From assembly GCF_002205165.1 (NCBI RefSeq), contig NZ_NIVS01000055.1:1-64000 (forward strand): 64,000 nt of DNA, written 5' to 3'. The first letter of the stretch is position 1. The number at the start of each line of letters is the position of its first letter. The translations under genes and the position numbers were made by a program. Source of the DNA: Stenotrophomonas maltophilia. Lineage in GTDB: Bacteria; Pseudomonadota; Gammaproteobacteria; Xanthomonadales; Xanthomonadaceae. Of the stretch, positions 43,071 to 51,629 are shown piece by piece. A model generated the notes under the pieces. The model searched no databases. It saw only the letters and a program-made list of their open reading frames with translations, and had not been told where the DNA came from.

Positions 43071-46000
43071 ATGTCACGCACCTCCTATCCCGTTCCGCCG
43101 CTGCCACGTCCTGGACAGCTCCGCGCCTGGTGGCGCGCTCCCGCTTCGGCGACAGCGCTGGCGTGGTACATCGCCCGCGCGGCACAGTCGCACGACGGGC
43201 CGTTGCTGGTGGTCGCGCGCGACAACCACGGCGCCAACCAGATCGAAGCCGACCTGCACACCCTGCTGGGCAGTGCCGGCGACGTGCCGATCGTGGCCTT
43301 CCCGGATTGGGAAACCCTGCCCTACGACGCCTTCAGCCCGCACCCGGACATCATTTCCCAGCGCCTGGCCGCGCTGCACGCCTTGCCATCGCTCAAGCGC
43401 GGCATCGTGGTGGTGCCCGTGCAGACGCTGCTGCAGCGGCTGGCCCCGCTCAAGTACGTCATCGGCGGCAGCTTCGACCTGACGGTGGGCCAGCGCCTGG
43501 ATATGGACGCGGAAAAGCGCCGACTGGAATCAGCGGGCTACCGCAACGTGCCGCAGGTGATGGACCCGGGTGATTTCGCAGTGCGTGGCGGCCTGCTCGA
43601 TGTCTACCCGATGGGCGCCGATGCGCCGCTGCGGGTGGAACTGCTCGACGAAGACATCGATTCGATCCGCGCCTTCGATCCGGAATCGCAGCGCTCGCTG
43701 GAGAAGGTCGAGGCGGTCCACATGCTGCCCGGCCGCGAAGTGCCGCTGGACGATCTCAGCGTCTCGCGCGTGCTCAACACGCTGCGCGAACGCTTCGACG
43801 TGGATACCCGGCGCAGCGCGCTGTACCAGGATCTCAAGGCCGGTATCGCACCGGCCGGCATCGAGTATTACCTGCCACTGTTCTTTGACCAGACCGCCAC
43901 GCTGCTCGATTACCTGCAGCCCAACGTGCTGCCGGTGCTGGCGCCGAACGTGTTCGACGCCGCGGCCGCCTTCTGGGCGCAGACGCAGAACCGCTACGAG
44001 CAGCGCCGCCATGATGTGGAGCGGCCGCTGCTGGCCCCGGAAGAGCTGTACGCCAGCCCCGAACAGCTGCGTGGCACGCTCAATGGCCTGGCCCGCGTGG
44101 AAGTCTGGCCGCCGGACCACGACCGCATCGCCGATGCGCAGCCGCTGGGCGACCAGCCACTGCCGCCGCTGCCGGTGGCGGCCCGCGACGCCCCGGCCGC
44201 CGAGGCACTCAAATCCTTCATCGGTCACTACCCCGGCCGCGTGCTGATCGCCGCCGATTCCGCCGGCCGCCGCGAAGCCCTGCTCGAAGTCCTGCTTGCC
44301 GCCGAGCTGAAACCGCCGGTGGTCGCGGACCTGCCCGGCTTCCTGGCCGATGACAGCGTGCGCTTCGGCATCACCGTGGCGCCGCTGGAAGATGGTTTCG
44401 CACTGGAGAGCCCGCCGATCGCGGTGCTCACCGAGCGCCAGCTGTTCCCCGAACGGGCCGGCCAGCAACGCCGCAGCCGCCGCGCCTCCCGTGAGCCCGA
44501 AGCGATCATCCGCGACCTCGGCGAGCTGAGCGAAGGCTCGCCGATCGTGCATGAGGACCACGGTGTCGGCCGTTACCGTGGCCTGATCGTGCTCGATGCC
44601 GGCGGCATGCCCGGCGAGTTCCTGGAGATCGAATACGCCAAGGGCGACCGCCTGTACGTGCCGGTCGCCCAGCTGCACCTGATCAGCCGCTATTCCGGCG
44701 CTTCGCCGGAAACCGCGCCGTTGCATTCGCTCGGTGGCGAACAATGGACCAAGGCCAAGCGCAAGGCGGCCGAGAAGGTCCGCGACGTCGCCGCCGAACT
44801 GCTGGAAATCCAGGCGCGTCGCCGTGCCCGTGCCGGCCTGGCGTTGCACGTGGACCGCGCAATGTACGAGCCGTTCGCGGCCGGGTTCCCGTTCGAGGAG
44901 ACGCCCGACCAGCTCGCGGCGATCGACGCCACGCTGCGCGATCTGGCCAGCAGCCAGCCGATGGACCGCGTGGTCTGCGGCGACGTGGGTTTCGGCAAGA
45001 CCGAGGTCGCCGTGCGCGCCGCGTTCGCCGCCGCCAGCGCCGGCAAGCAGGTCGCCGTACTGGTGCCCACCACCCTGCTGGCCGAACAGCATTACCGCAA
45101 TTTTCGCGATCGCTTCGCCGATTGGCCGCTCAAGGTGGAAGTGCTCTCGCGCTTCAAATCCACCAAGGAGATCAAGGCCGAACTGGAGAAGGTCGCCGCC
45201 GGCACCATCGACGTCATCATCGGCACCCACCGCCTGCTACAGCCGGACGTGAAGTTCAAGGACCTCGGCCTGGTCGTGGTCGATGAAGAGCAGCGCTTCG
45301 GTGTACGCCAGAAGGAAGCGCTCAAAGCGATGCGCGCCAACGTGCATCTGCTCACGCTGACCGCCACACCCATCCCGCGCACGCTCAACATGGCCATGGC
45401 CGGCCTGCGTGACCTGTCGATCATCGCCACGCCGCCGCCGAACCGGCTGGCGGTCAAAACCTTCATCACCGCCTGGGACAACGCGCTGCTGCGCGAGGCG
45501 TTCCAGCGCGAACTGGCCCGTGGTGGCCAGCTGTACTTCCTGCACAACGACGTGGAGAGCATCGGCCGCATGCAGCGCGAGCTGGCCGAGCTGGTGCCCG
45601 AAGCACGCATCGGCATCGCGCACGGGCAGATGCCCGAACGCGAGCTGGAGCGGGTGATGCTGGACTTCCAGAAGCAGCGCTTCAACGTTCTGCTGTCGAC
45701 CACGATCATCGAATCGGGCATCGACATCCCCAACGCCAACACCATCATCATCAACCGCGCCGACCGCTTCGGCCTGGCCCAGCTGCATCAGTTGCGTGGC
45801 CGCGTGGGGCGTTCGCACCACCGTGCCTACGCTTACCTGGTGGTGCCGGACAAGCGCGCGATGACGCCCGATGCCGAAAAGCGCCTGGAGGCGATCGCCT
45901 CGATGGACGAACTCGGCGCCGGCTTCACCCTGGCCACCCACGATCTGGAAATCCGCGGCGCCGGCGAGCTGCTTGGCGAGGACCAGAGCGGCCAGATGGC

Positions 46001-46538
46001 CGAGGTCGGCTTCAGCCTGTACACCGAGCTCCTCGAACGCGCGGTGCGCAGCATCCGCCTGGGCAAACTGCCGGACCTGGATGCGGGCGAAGAGGCGCGC
46101 GGTGCCGAGGTCGAACTGCATGTGCCGGCATTGATCCCGGACGACTACCTGCCCGACGTGCACACCCGCCTGACCCTGTACAAGCGCATCAGCAGCGCGC
46201 GCGACACCGGTGAGCTGCGCGAACTGCAGGTGGAGATGATCGACCGTTTCGGCCTGCTGCCGGATCCGGCCAAGCACCTGTTCGCGATCGCCGAACTCAA
46301 GCTGCAGGCCAACGTGCTGGGTATCCGCAAGCTGGAACTGGGCGAGAACGGTGGCCGCATCGTGTTCAACCCCAAGCCGGAAATCGACCCGATGGCGGTG
46401 ATCCAGCTGATCCAGAAGCAGCCCAAGCTGTACACGATGGATGGGCCGGACAAGCTGCGCATCAAGCATCCCCTGCCGCTGCCCGAAGACCGTTTCAGTG
46501 CCGCCAAGGCGTTGCTGCTGACCCTGTCTCCGCGCTGA
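43071..46538 (+). CDS. mfd: Transcription-repair coupling factor Mfd
   Basis: 1155-residue translocase that releases stalled RNA polymerase and recruits UvrA. Order of parts: UvrB-like N-terminal region (WETLPYDAFSPHPDIISQRL, HMLPGREVPLDD), CarD-like polymerase-interacting domain (GSPIVHEDHGVGRYRGL...LEIEYAKGDRLYVPVAQLHLISRY), RecG-type helicase motor (GDVGFGKTEVAVRAAF, DEEQRFGVRQKE, TLTATPIPRTLNMA, QLRGRVGRS) and C-terminal TRCF domain (VELHVPALIPDDYLPD). Full length, all motifs intact. Confidence 0.97.
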   Translation: MSRTSYPVPPLPRPGQLRAWWRAPASATALAWYIARAAQSHDGPLLVVARDNHGANQIEADLHTLLGSAGDVPIVAFPDWETLPYDAFSPHPDIISQRLAALHALPSLKRGIVVVPVQTLLQRLAPLKYVIGGSFDLTVGQRLDMDAEKRRLESAGYRNVPQVMDPGDFAVRGGLLDVYPMGADAPLRVELLDEDIDSIRAFDPESQRSLEKVEAVHMLPGREVPLDDLSVSRVLNTLRERFDVDTRRSALYQDLKAGIAPAGIEYYLPLFFDQTATLLDYLQPNVLPVLAPNVFDAAAAFWAQTQNRYEQRRHDVERPLLAPEELYASPEQLRGTLNGLARVEVWPPDHDRIADAQPLGDQPLPPLPVAARDAPAAEALKSFIGHYPGRVLIAADSAGRREALLEVLLAAELKPPVVADLPGFLADDSVRFGITVAPLEDGFALESPPIAVLTERQLFPERAGQQRRSRRASREPEAIIRDLGELSEGSPIVHEDHGVGRYRGLIVLDAGGMPGEFLEIEYAKGDRLYVPVAQLHLISRYSGASPETAPLHSLGGEQWTKAKRKAAEKVRDVAAELLEIQARRRARAGLALHVDRAMYEPFAAGFPFEETPDQLAAIDATLRDLASSQPMDRVVCGDVGFGKTEVAVRAAFAAASAGKQVAVLVPTTLLAEQHYRNFRDRFADWPLKVEVLSRFKSTKEIKAELEKVAAGTIDVIIGTHRLLQPDVKFKDLGLVVVDEEQRFGVRQKEALKAMRANVHLLTLTATPIPRTLNMAMAGLRDLSIIATPPPNRLAVKTFITAWDNALLREAFQRELARGGQLYFLHNDVESIGRMQRELAELVPEARIGIAHGQMPERELERVMLDFQKQRFNVLLSTTIIESGIDIPNANTIIINRADRFGLAQLHQLRGRVGRSHHRAYAYLVVPDKRAMTPDAEKRLEAIASMDELGAGFTLATHDLEIRGAGELLGEDQSGQMAEVGFSLYTELLERAVRSIRLGKLPDLDAGEEARGAEVELHVPALIPDDYLPDVHTRLTLYKRISSARDTGELRELQVEMIDRFGLLPDPAKHLFAIAELKLQANVLGIRKLELGENGGRIVFNPKPEIDPMAVIQLIQKQPKLYTMDGPDKLRIKHPLPLPEDRFSAAKALLLTLSPR

Positions 46539-46543
46539 TTTCA

Positions 46544-46566
46544 CGCCTGGCGCCGGTCGCCAGGCG
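46544..46566 (+). terminator. Hairpin after mfd
   Basis: CGCCTGGCG (46544-46552) pairs with CGCCAGGCG (46558-46566); a short TCTTT follows a few bases later. Moderate candidate. Confidence 0.5.
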
Positions 46567-46644
46567 GTATCTTTCCACCGGCACGGGCGGCATGCCGCCC
46601 TGCCAGGATGGCGGTCTTCCGGCCGCCCACCACCGGACGCCCCC

Positions 46645-47241
46645 ATGTTCGACTCCCCCCGGTTCGACGATGCCCACCCGCAGGCGTGTTCCATCGATGC
46701 CCTGTCGATGTCGCTGCAGATGCGCGACCAGTACACCCGTTTCCACTGCGACCGTGTCGGCCTGCTGGGCGAGCAGCTCGGCCGCCTGTGCGATCTGGAT
46801 GAGGCCCAGCGCGCGCATCTGGCGCTCGCCGCGCGCTTCCACGACATCGGCAAGATCGGTATTCCCGATAATGTGCTGCTGCACCCGGCCCGGCTGGATG
46901 ACGAACAGCGCGCGATCATGCGCACCCATCCCGAGCGGGGCGAACGCATCTTCGCCGCGACCGGGCGCGCCGATGCGGCCGAGGTAGCGCGTCTGATCCG
47001 CGCCCATCACGAGGCCTTCGATGGCGGCGGCTATCCGGACGGCCTGAAGGGCAGCGAGATTCCGCTGGGCGCACGCGTGCTGACCATCGTGGATGGCTAC
47101 GACGCGATGACCAGCACCCGTCCGTATCGCGGCCCGATGCCGCATGCCAAGGCGATGGGCATCCTTGCCGACCAGCAGGGCGGCCTGATCGACCCGGAGG
47201 TGTTCGGGCTGTTCACCCGGATGATGGCCGCCACTACGTAG
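46645..47241 (+). CDS. Stand-alone HD-GYP c-di-GMP phosphodiesterase
   Basis: 198-residue protein that is almost entirely an HD-GYP domain. HDIGKIGIPD (His66-Asp67), HHEAFDGGGYPDGL (His121-His122, with the GYP motif) and DGYDAMTSTRPYR are intact, so it should hydrolyse c-di-GMP to GMP. There is no receiver domain, unlike RpfG; input must come from another protein or transcription. It lies downstream of mfd with a hairpin between them. Confidence 0.88.
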   Translation: MFDSPRFDDAHPQACSIDALSMSLQMRDQYTRFHCDRVGLLGEQLGRLCDLDEAQRAHLALAARFHDIGKIGIPDNVLLHPARLDDEQRAIMRTHPERGERIFAATGRADAAEVARLIRAHHEAFDGGGYPDGLKGSEIPLGARVLTIVDGYDAMTSTRPYRGPMPHAKAMGILADQQGGLIDPEVFGLFTRMMAATT

Positions 47242-47280
47242 TCTCGGCCTGGGTTTGCCGCGAGCGTGCTGGAAAAGAAA

Positions 47281-47303
47281 AACCCGGCTTTCGCCGGGTT
47301 TTT
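47281..47303. terminator. Bidirectional terminator
   Basis: AACCCGGC-TTTC-GCCGGGTT (47281-47300) with TTT after it and an A-rich stretch before it, between the convergent HD-GYP and M13 peptidase genes. Confidence 0.88.
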
Positions 47304-47325
47304 CATGTCACTCAACCGCGTGCGA

Positions 47326-49419
47326 TCACCAGATCACAACGCGCTTGTCGTCGGCCCGCACCATCGCATCGCCGGCCTTGCACTCGAACGCCTGCGCGTA
47401 CGCCGGCATGTTCGACGGCGCACCGTTGGCGCGGAAGTTGGCCGGGGCGTGCGGGTCGGTGTTCAGGCGCACGCGCAGCTCGCCTTCATTGAAGTTGCGG
47501 CGCCACACGGTGGCCCAGTTCATGAAGAAGCGCTGGTCCTGCGAATAGCCGTCCACCTCGACGTTGGCCTTCGGGTCTTCCTTCAGCGCCATCTGCAGCG
47601 CGTCGTACGCCACGGTCAGGCCACCCAGGTCGCCGATGTTCTCGCCCAGGGTCAGCTTGCCCTTCACGTTCACGCCCGGCAGCGACTCATAGCCGTCGAA
47701 CTGCGCGACCAGCTGGTCGGTGCGCTGGGTGAAGGCCGCACGGTCGCTGTCGGTCCACCAGTTGTCGAAGTTGCCGTTGGCGGCGAACTGGCTGCCCGAA
47801 TCGTCGTAGCCGTGCATCATTTCGTGGCCGATGACCGCACCGATGCCGCCGTAGTTGAGCGCCGGATCGGCCTTGGCGTCGAAGAACGGCGCCTGCAGGA
47901 TCGCCGCCGGGAACACGATCTCGTTCTTGGTGGCGTTGTAGTAGGCGTTGACGGTCTGCGGGGTCATGCCCCACTCGGTCTTGTCGACCGGCTTGCCGAT
48001 CTTGTTGAGCATGAAGCGGTAGTTGAACGTGCGCGCGGCCTGCATGTTGCCCAGGTAGCTGTCGCCGTTGGTTTCCAGGCCCGACCAGTCACGCCACTTG
48101 TCCGGATAGCCGATCTTCGGGGTGAAGCTGGCCCACTTTTCCAGTGCCTTCTTGCGGGTGTCTTCGCTCATCCACTCCAGCTTCTCCAGGCGCGCCTTCA
48201 GCGCCACCGAGAGGTTCTCCACCAGGTGCTGCATCTGCACCTTGGAGTCGGCCGGGAACACGGCATCGACATACATTTGGCCCAGGCCTTCGCCGATGGC
48301 GCCGTTGACCGACTCCAGCACGCGCTTCCAGCGCGGCTGCATTTCCTTCTGGCCACGCAGGGTGGTGCTGTAGAAATCGAAGTTGGCCTTCTCGAAGGCG
48401 CTGCTCAGGTACGGCGCGGCGTCATCGATGGTGTGGAAGCGCAGGTAGGCCTGCCAGGTGGCCGCCGGCACGTCGGCCAGCATCTTGTCCACTTCACCGA
48501 AGAAGCCCGGCTGGGCCATCGAGAACTTCTGCGCAGCCGGCACCTTCAGGGTGTCAAACAGCGCGGTCCAGCTGAAGTTCGGGGTCAGCTTGTCCGCGTC
48601 CGCGGCGCTGACCGGGTTGTAGCGCTTGGCCGGGTCACGCATTTCGATGCGCGACATCGAGGCCTTGGCCAGGCGCGTCTCGAAGTCCATCACGGCCTTG
48701 GCCTGGGTCTTGGCCTGCTCGGCATCGACGCCGGACAGGGTCAGCACCTGGGCGATGTAGGCAACGTACGCATCGCGGATCTTGGCCTGCGAATCGTCGA
48801 AGTAATAGCCCTTCTCCGGCAGGCCGAGGCCGCCCTGGCCGACATAGGCGATGACGTTGGCCGAGTCCTTGTAATCGGCGTTGGCGAACAGCGAGAACAG
48901 CACGCCCTGGCCCACCGCCTGGCTGTCGCGCAGGTACTGGGTGATGGCGGCGGTGTCGTTCAGCGCGGCGATCTTGTCCAGCTGCGGCTGCAGCGGGGTG
49001 ATGCCGGCGGCCTCGATCTTGGCTTCGTCCGAACCGGTCTTCCAGATGTCGCCGATCTTGGCTTCCACCGTGCCGGCCTTGGCCTGGCTGGCGGCTGCCT
49101 GCTGCACCAGCGCGTGCTGCACTTCCAGCGAGCGCTCGCGCAGGATTTCGAAGCTGCCCCAGGTGGTCTGGTCGTTCGGGACCGGGTTGGCCTTGAGCCA
49201 CTTGCTGTTCACGAACCCGTTGAGGTCGGTACAGGCGGCGATGGTGGTGTCCAGATCGGCATTGTTGAGCGAGATCAGCGCGGTCTTGATCTGCGACTGA
49301 TCAAACGCCGGCTTGGCATCGGCGGTGGCGGCAGGCGCGGTATCGGTCTTGCCACAGGAGGCCAGCGACACGGCGATGGCGACGGTCAGGCCCAGCGGGA
49401 CCAGCTTGGAAAACTTCAT
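47326..49419 (-). CDS. M13 (neprilysin-like) metallopeptidase lipoprotein
   Basis: 697-residue zinc endopeptidase of the PepO/neprilysin family. Signal peptide with lipobox LASC predicts an envelope lipoprotein. Zinc site VIGHEMMHGYDDSGSQF (HExxH near residue 532) and the third ligand region GENIGDLGGL are present, as is the substrate-binding NAYYNATKNEIVFPAAIL. GGAGAG precedes the ATG. Likely degrades small peptides. Confidence 0.94.
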   Translation of the reverse strand: MKFSKLVPLGLTVAIAVSLASCGKTDTAPAATADAKPAFDQSQIKTALISLNNADLDTTIAACTDLNGFVNSKWLKANPVPNDQTTWGSFEILRERSLEVQHALVQQAAASQAKAGTVEAKIGDIWKTGSDEAKIEAAGITPLQPQLDKIAALNDTAAITQYLRDSQAVGQGVLFSLFANADYKDSANVIAYVGQGGLGLPEKGYYFDDSQAKIRDAYVAYIAQVLTLSGVDAEQAKTQAKAVMDFETRLAKASMSRIEMRDPAKRYNPVSAADADKLTPNFSWTALFDTLKVPAAQKFSMAQPGFFGEVDKMLADVPAATWQAYLRFHTIDDAAPYLSSAFEKANFDFYSTTLRGQKEMQPRWKRVLESVNGAIGEGLGQMYVDAVFPADSKVQMQHLVENLSVALKARLEKLEWMSEDTRKKALEKWASFTPKIGYPDKWRDWSGLETNGDSYLGNMQAARTFNYRFMLNKIGKPVDKTEWGMTPQTVNAYYNATKNEIVFPAAILQAPFFDAKADPALNYGGIGAVIGHEMMHGYDDSGSQFAANGNFDNWWTDSDRAAFTQRTDQLVAQFDGYESLPGVNVKGKLTLGENIGDLGGLTVAYDALQMALKEDPKANVEVDGYSQDQRFFMNWATVWRRNFNEGELRVRLNTDPHAPANFRANGAPSNMPAYAQAFECKAGDAMVRADDKRVVIW

Positions 49420-49538
49420 TCGACTCTCCGGCTACAGATGGATGCATCGCCCGGACCACGGGCAATCGGGCAGCGTAGCGCGGGAGGGGAGCGGGCGGAC
49501 CGGCCAAAGGTCACAGGGGGAGCGGGTCGTCACCGGTC

Positions 49539-49565
49539 GGTAGGTGCGGACCGTTGGTCCGCACT
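49539..49565 (+). repeat. GTAG-type short palindrome, copy 2
   Basis: GGTAGGTGCGGACC-GTT-GGTCCGCA: GTAG head, 8-bp stem (49545-49552 with 49556-49563) and GTT loop. It faces copy 3, giving an inverted pair. Confidence 0.7.
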
Positions 49566-49578
49566 CGCCGGGCATCGC

Positions 49579-49604
49579 ATACCCACCAACGGTGGGTATC
49601 TACC
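49579..49604 (-). repeat. GTAG-type short palindrome, copy 3, containing the gpmA stop
   Basis: On the minus strand GGTAGATACCCACC-GTT-GGTGGGTAT with a 9-bp stem. Its GTAG head supplies the TAG stop codon of gpmA (49600-49602), so the gene ends inside the repeat. The stem may also stop transcription. Confidence 0.7.
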
Positions 49605-50349
49605 GCGCCTTGCCTTGGTTCGCCACAGCCTCGGCAGCCTTGCGTGCCGCTTCCGGATCGCCCAGATAGCGGAACGACTGCACCGTCAGGTCGTCGTTGA
49701 GTTCGAACAGCAGCGGGATGCCGGTCGGGATGTTGAGCTCCAGGATGGCTTCCTGCGAGACGTTGTTGAGGTACTTGTACAGCGCGCGCAGCGAATTGCC
49801 GTGGGCGGTGACCAGCACGGTCTTGCCGTCCTTGAGCTGCGGGGCGATCGAATCGAACCAGTACGGCAGTACGCGGTCCAGCGTGGTGGCCAGCGATTCG
49901 GTGCCGGGCAGCGCATTGCGGTCCAGGCCGGCGTAGCGGCGGTCGTGGATCGGGTGGCCCGGGTCTTCGATGTCCATCGCCGGCGGCGGGATGTCGTAGG
50001 AGCGGCGCCAGATCTTGACCTGGTCCTCGCCGTGCTTGGCCGCAGTCTCAGCCTTGTCCAGGCCCTGCAGCCCGCCGTAATGACGCTCGTTCAAGCGCCA
50101 GCTCTTGCTGACCGGCAGCCAGTCCTGGTCCAGCTCGGCCAGGGCGCCCTGCAGGGTGTGGATGGCGCGCTTGAGCACCGAGGTGTGCGCGACATCGAAC
50201 TGCAGCCCTTCTTCACGCATCAGGCGGCCGGCGGCGGCGGCCTCGCGGCGGCCCTGTTCGGTCAGTTCCACGTCCACCCAGCCGGTGAAGCGGTTGTCCA
50301 GGTTCCACTGGCTCTGGCCGTGGCGCAACAGTACGAGTTTCCGGGTCAC
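49600..50349 (-). CDS. gpmA: 2,3-bisphosphoglycerate-dependent phosphoglycerate mutase
   Basis: 249-residue glycolytic enzyme interconverting 3- and 2-phosphoglycerate. RHGQSQWN with phospho-His10, [23 protein letters not shown] and [11 protein letters not shown] are intact. The GTG start has GGAG 8 nt upstream and aligns with the E. coli start (250 residues). The C terminus ends inside a repeat. Confidence 0.95.
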   Translation of the reverse strand: MTRKLVLLRHGQSQWNLDNRFTGWVDVELTEQGRREAAAAGRLMREEGLQFDVAHTSVLKRAIHTLQGALAELDQDWLPVSKSWRLNERHYGGLQGLDKAETAAKHGEDQVKIWRRSYDIPPPAMDIEDPGHPIHDRRYAGLDRNALPGTESLATTLDRVLPYWFDSIAPQLKDGKTVLVTAHGNSLRALYKYLNNVSQEAILELNIPTGIPLLFELNDDLTVQSFRYLGDPEAARKAAEAVANQGKAR

Positions 50350-50436
50350 TGCAGTATCTCCGACAGATGGCAAGGCAGACCCGCATTGTAGCGGCAACCC
50401 TGCCCTGCCCGTCCGCCGCCGGGCCGCCCCTGGCGC

Positions 50437-51486
50437 TCAGGGATGCGGATGCCCGTGGTGGCCCTGCGCGTCGGGTGCGGCGCGCCGGCGGCTGTCGCCG
50501 CTGCCGTGCGCATGGCTGCCGTGGGCGTGCGCGGCGTGATCGTGGGCCGCATGGTCATGCCCGGCATGGTCATCGGCATGCGGATCGCGCGGGCTGCCGA
50601 CGCTGCAGGGATCGCCGCAATGGTCCGACTCGATCTGCAGCGTCACATGGTCGATGCCGTACTGCTCGTGCAACCGGGTGCCCAGCTCGCGCCGCAGGCG
50701 ATCGGCATCCACGCCGGTGCCCATGACCACGTGCGCGGTCAGCGCCGGCGTACTGGACGCCAGCGCCCAGACGTGCAGGTCGTGCACATCCACCACGCCA
50801 TCGTGGGCGCACAGGGTGCCGCGTACCGCCGTGACATCCATGCCCTTTGGCACGCCTTCCAGCAGCACGTTGATCGCCTCGCGCATCAACACCCAGGTGC
50901 GCGGCAGCACCCACAGGCCGATCAGCACGGCCAGAATCGGATCGATCGGCTTCCAGCCGGTCCAGCGGATCAGCAGCGCGCCCAGGATCACCGCGACCGA
51001 GCCGAGCATGTCCGCCCAGACTTCCAGGTAGGCCCCCTTGACGTTGAGGCTCTCGCCACTGCCCGCGCGCAGCAGGCGCATCGAAATCAGGTTGATGACC
51101 AGCCCGAACACCGCGATCACCAGCATGCCGGTGGAGGCGATCTCCTGCGGCGCGCGGAAACGCTGTACCGCCTCCCAGAGAATGTAGCCGGCGACCACGA
51201 ACAGCATGCCGCCGTTGATCATCGCGCCGATCGCTTCCAGCCGCGCATAGCCATAGGTGCGCTTGGCATCGGGCGGGCGCCGGCTGAGCCGGACCGCGAC
51301 CAGCGCGATCATCAGCGCAAGCGTGTCGGTGGCCATGTGCGCGGCATCGGACAACAGCGCCAGGCTGTTGGTCCAGAACGCACCAGCCACCTCCACCAGC
51401 AGGAAGGTGGTGGTCAGCCCCAGCGCCCACCACAGGGGTTTCTCGTGGCGGATCTCGCTGGGCAGATGGTCGTGGTCGTGACCCAT
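50437..51486 (-). CDS. CDF-family zinc/cobalt exporter (CzcD/ZitB-like)
   Basis: 349-residue inner-membrane cation diffusion facilitator with six helices. Metal-binding residues lie in SLALLSDAAHMATDTLAL (helix 2) and YLEVWADMLGSVAVIL (helix 5, WADMLGS). The cytoplasmic C-terminal domain (VHDLHVWALASSTPALTAHVV) is normal, then a tail of about 50 residues extremely rich in His (HAGHDHAAHDHAAHAHGSHAHG), plus an N-terminal GHDHDH. It probably exports Zn(II) and related ions against the proton gradient. AGGAGA lies 6 nt before the ATG. Confidence 0.92.
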   Translation of the reverse strand: MGHDHDHLPSEIRHEKPLWWALGLTTTFLLVEVAGAFWTNSLALLSDAAHMATDTLALMIALVAVRLSRRPPDAKRTYGYARLEAIGAMINGGMLFVVAGYILWEAVQRFRAPQEIASTGMLVIAVFGLVINLISMRLLRAGSGESLNVKGAYLEVWADMLGSVAVILGALLIRWTGWKPIDPILAVLIGLWVLPRTWVLMREAINVLLEGVPKGMDVTAVRGTLCAHDGVVDVHDLHVWALASSTPALTAHVVMGTGVDADRLRRELGTRLHEQYGIDHVTLQIESDHCGDPCSVGSPRDPHADDHAGHDHAAHDHAAHAHGSHAHGSGDSRRRAAPDAQGHHGHPHP

Positions 51487-51629
51487 GGAAGCTCTCCTGG
51501 ACAATGCCGGCAGGGTAAGCAGCGCCTCGCGCGGAGACTATTACACTTACCGCAGCGTTCAGTTTGCAACTCAATAACACCAGCGCCCGGCCGCTACCTC
51601 TCGACGGCCTGTGTGGCGGGAAGACAATC

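Noticed and set aside
47266-50391. 1041-codon open frame on the plus strand
   Set aside because: It runs antisense across the M13 peptidase gene, the repeats and gpmA and shows no domain.
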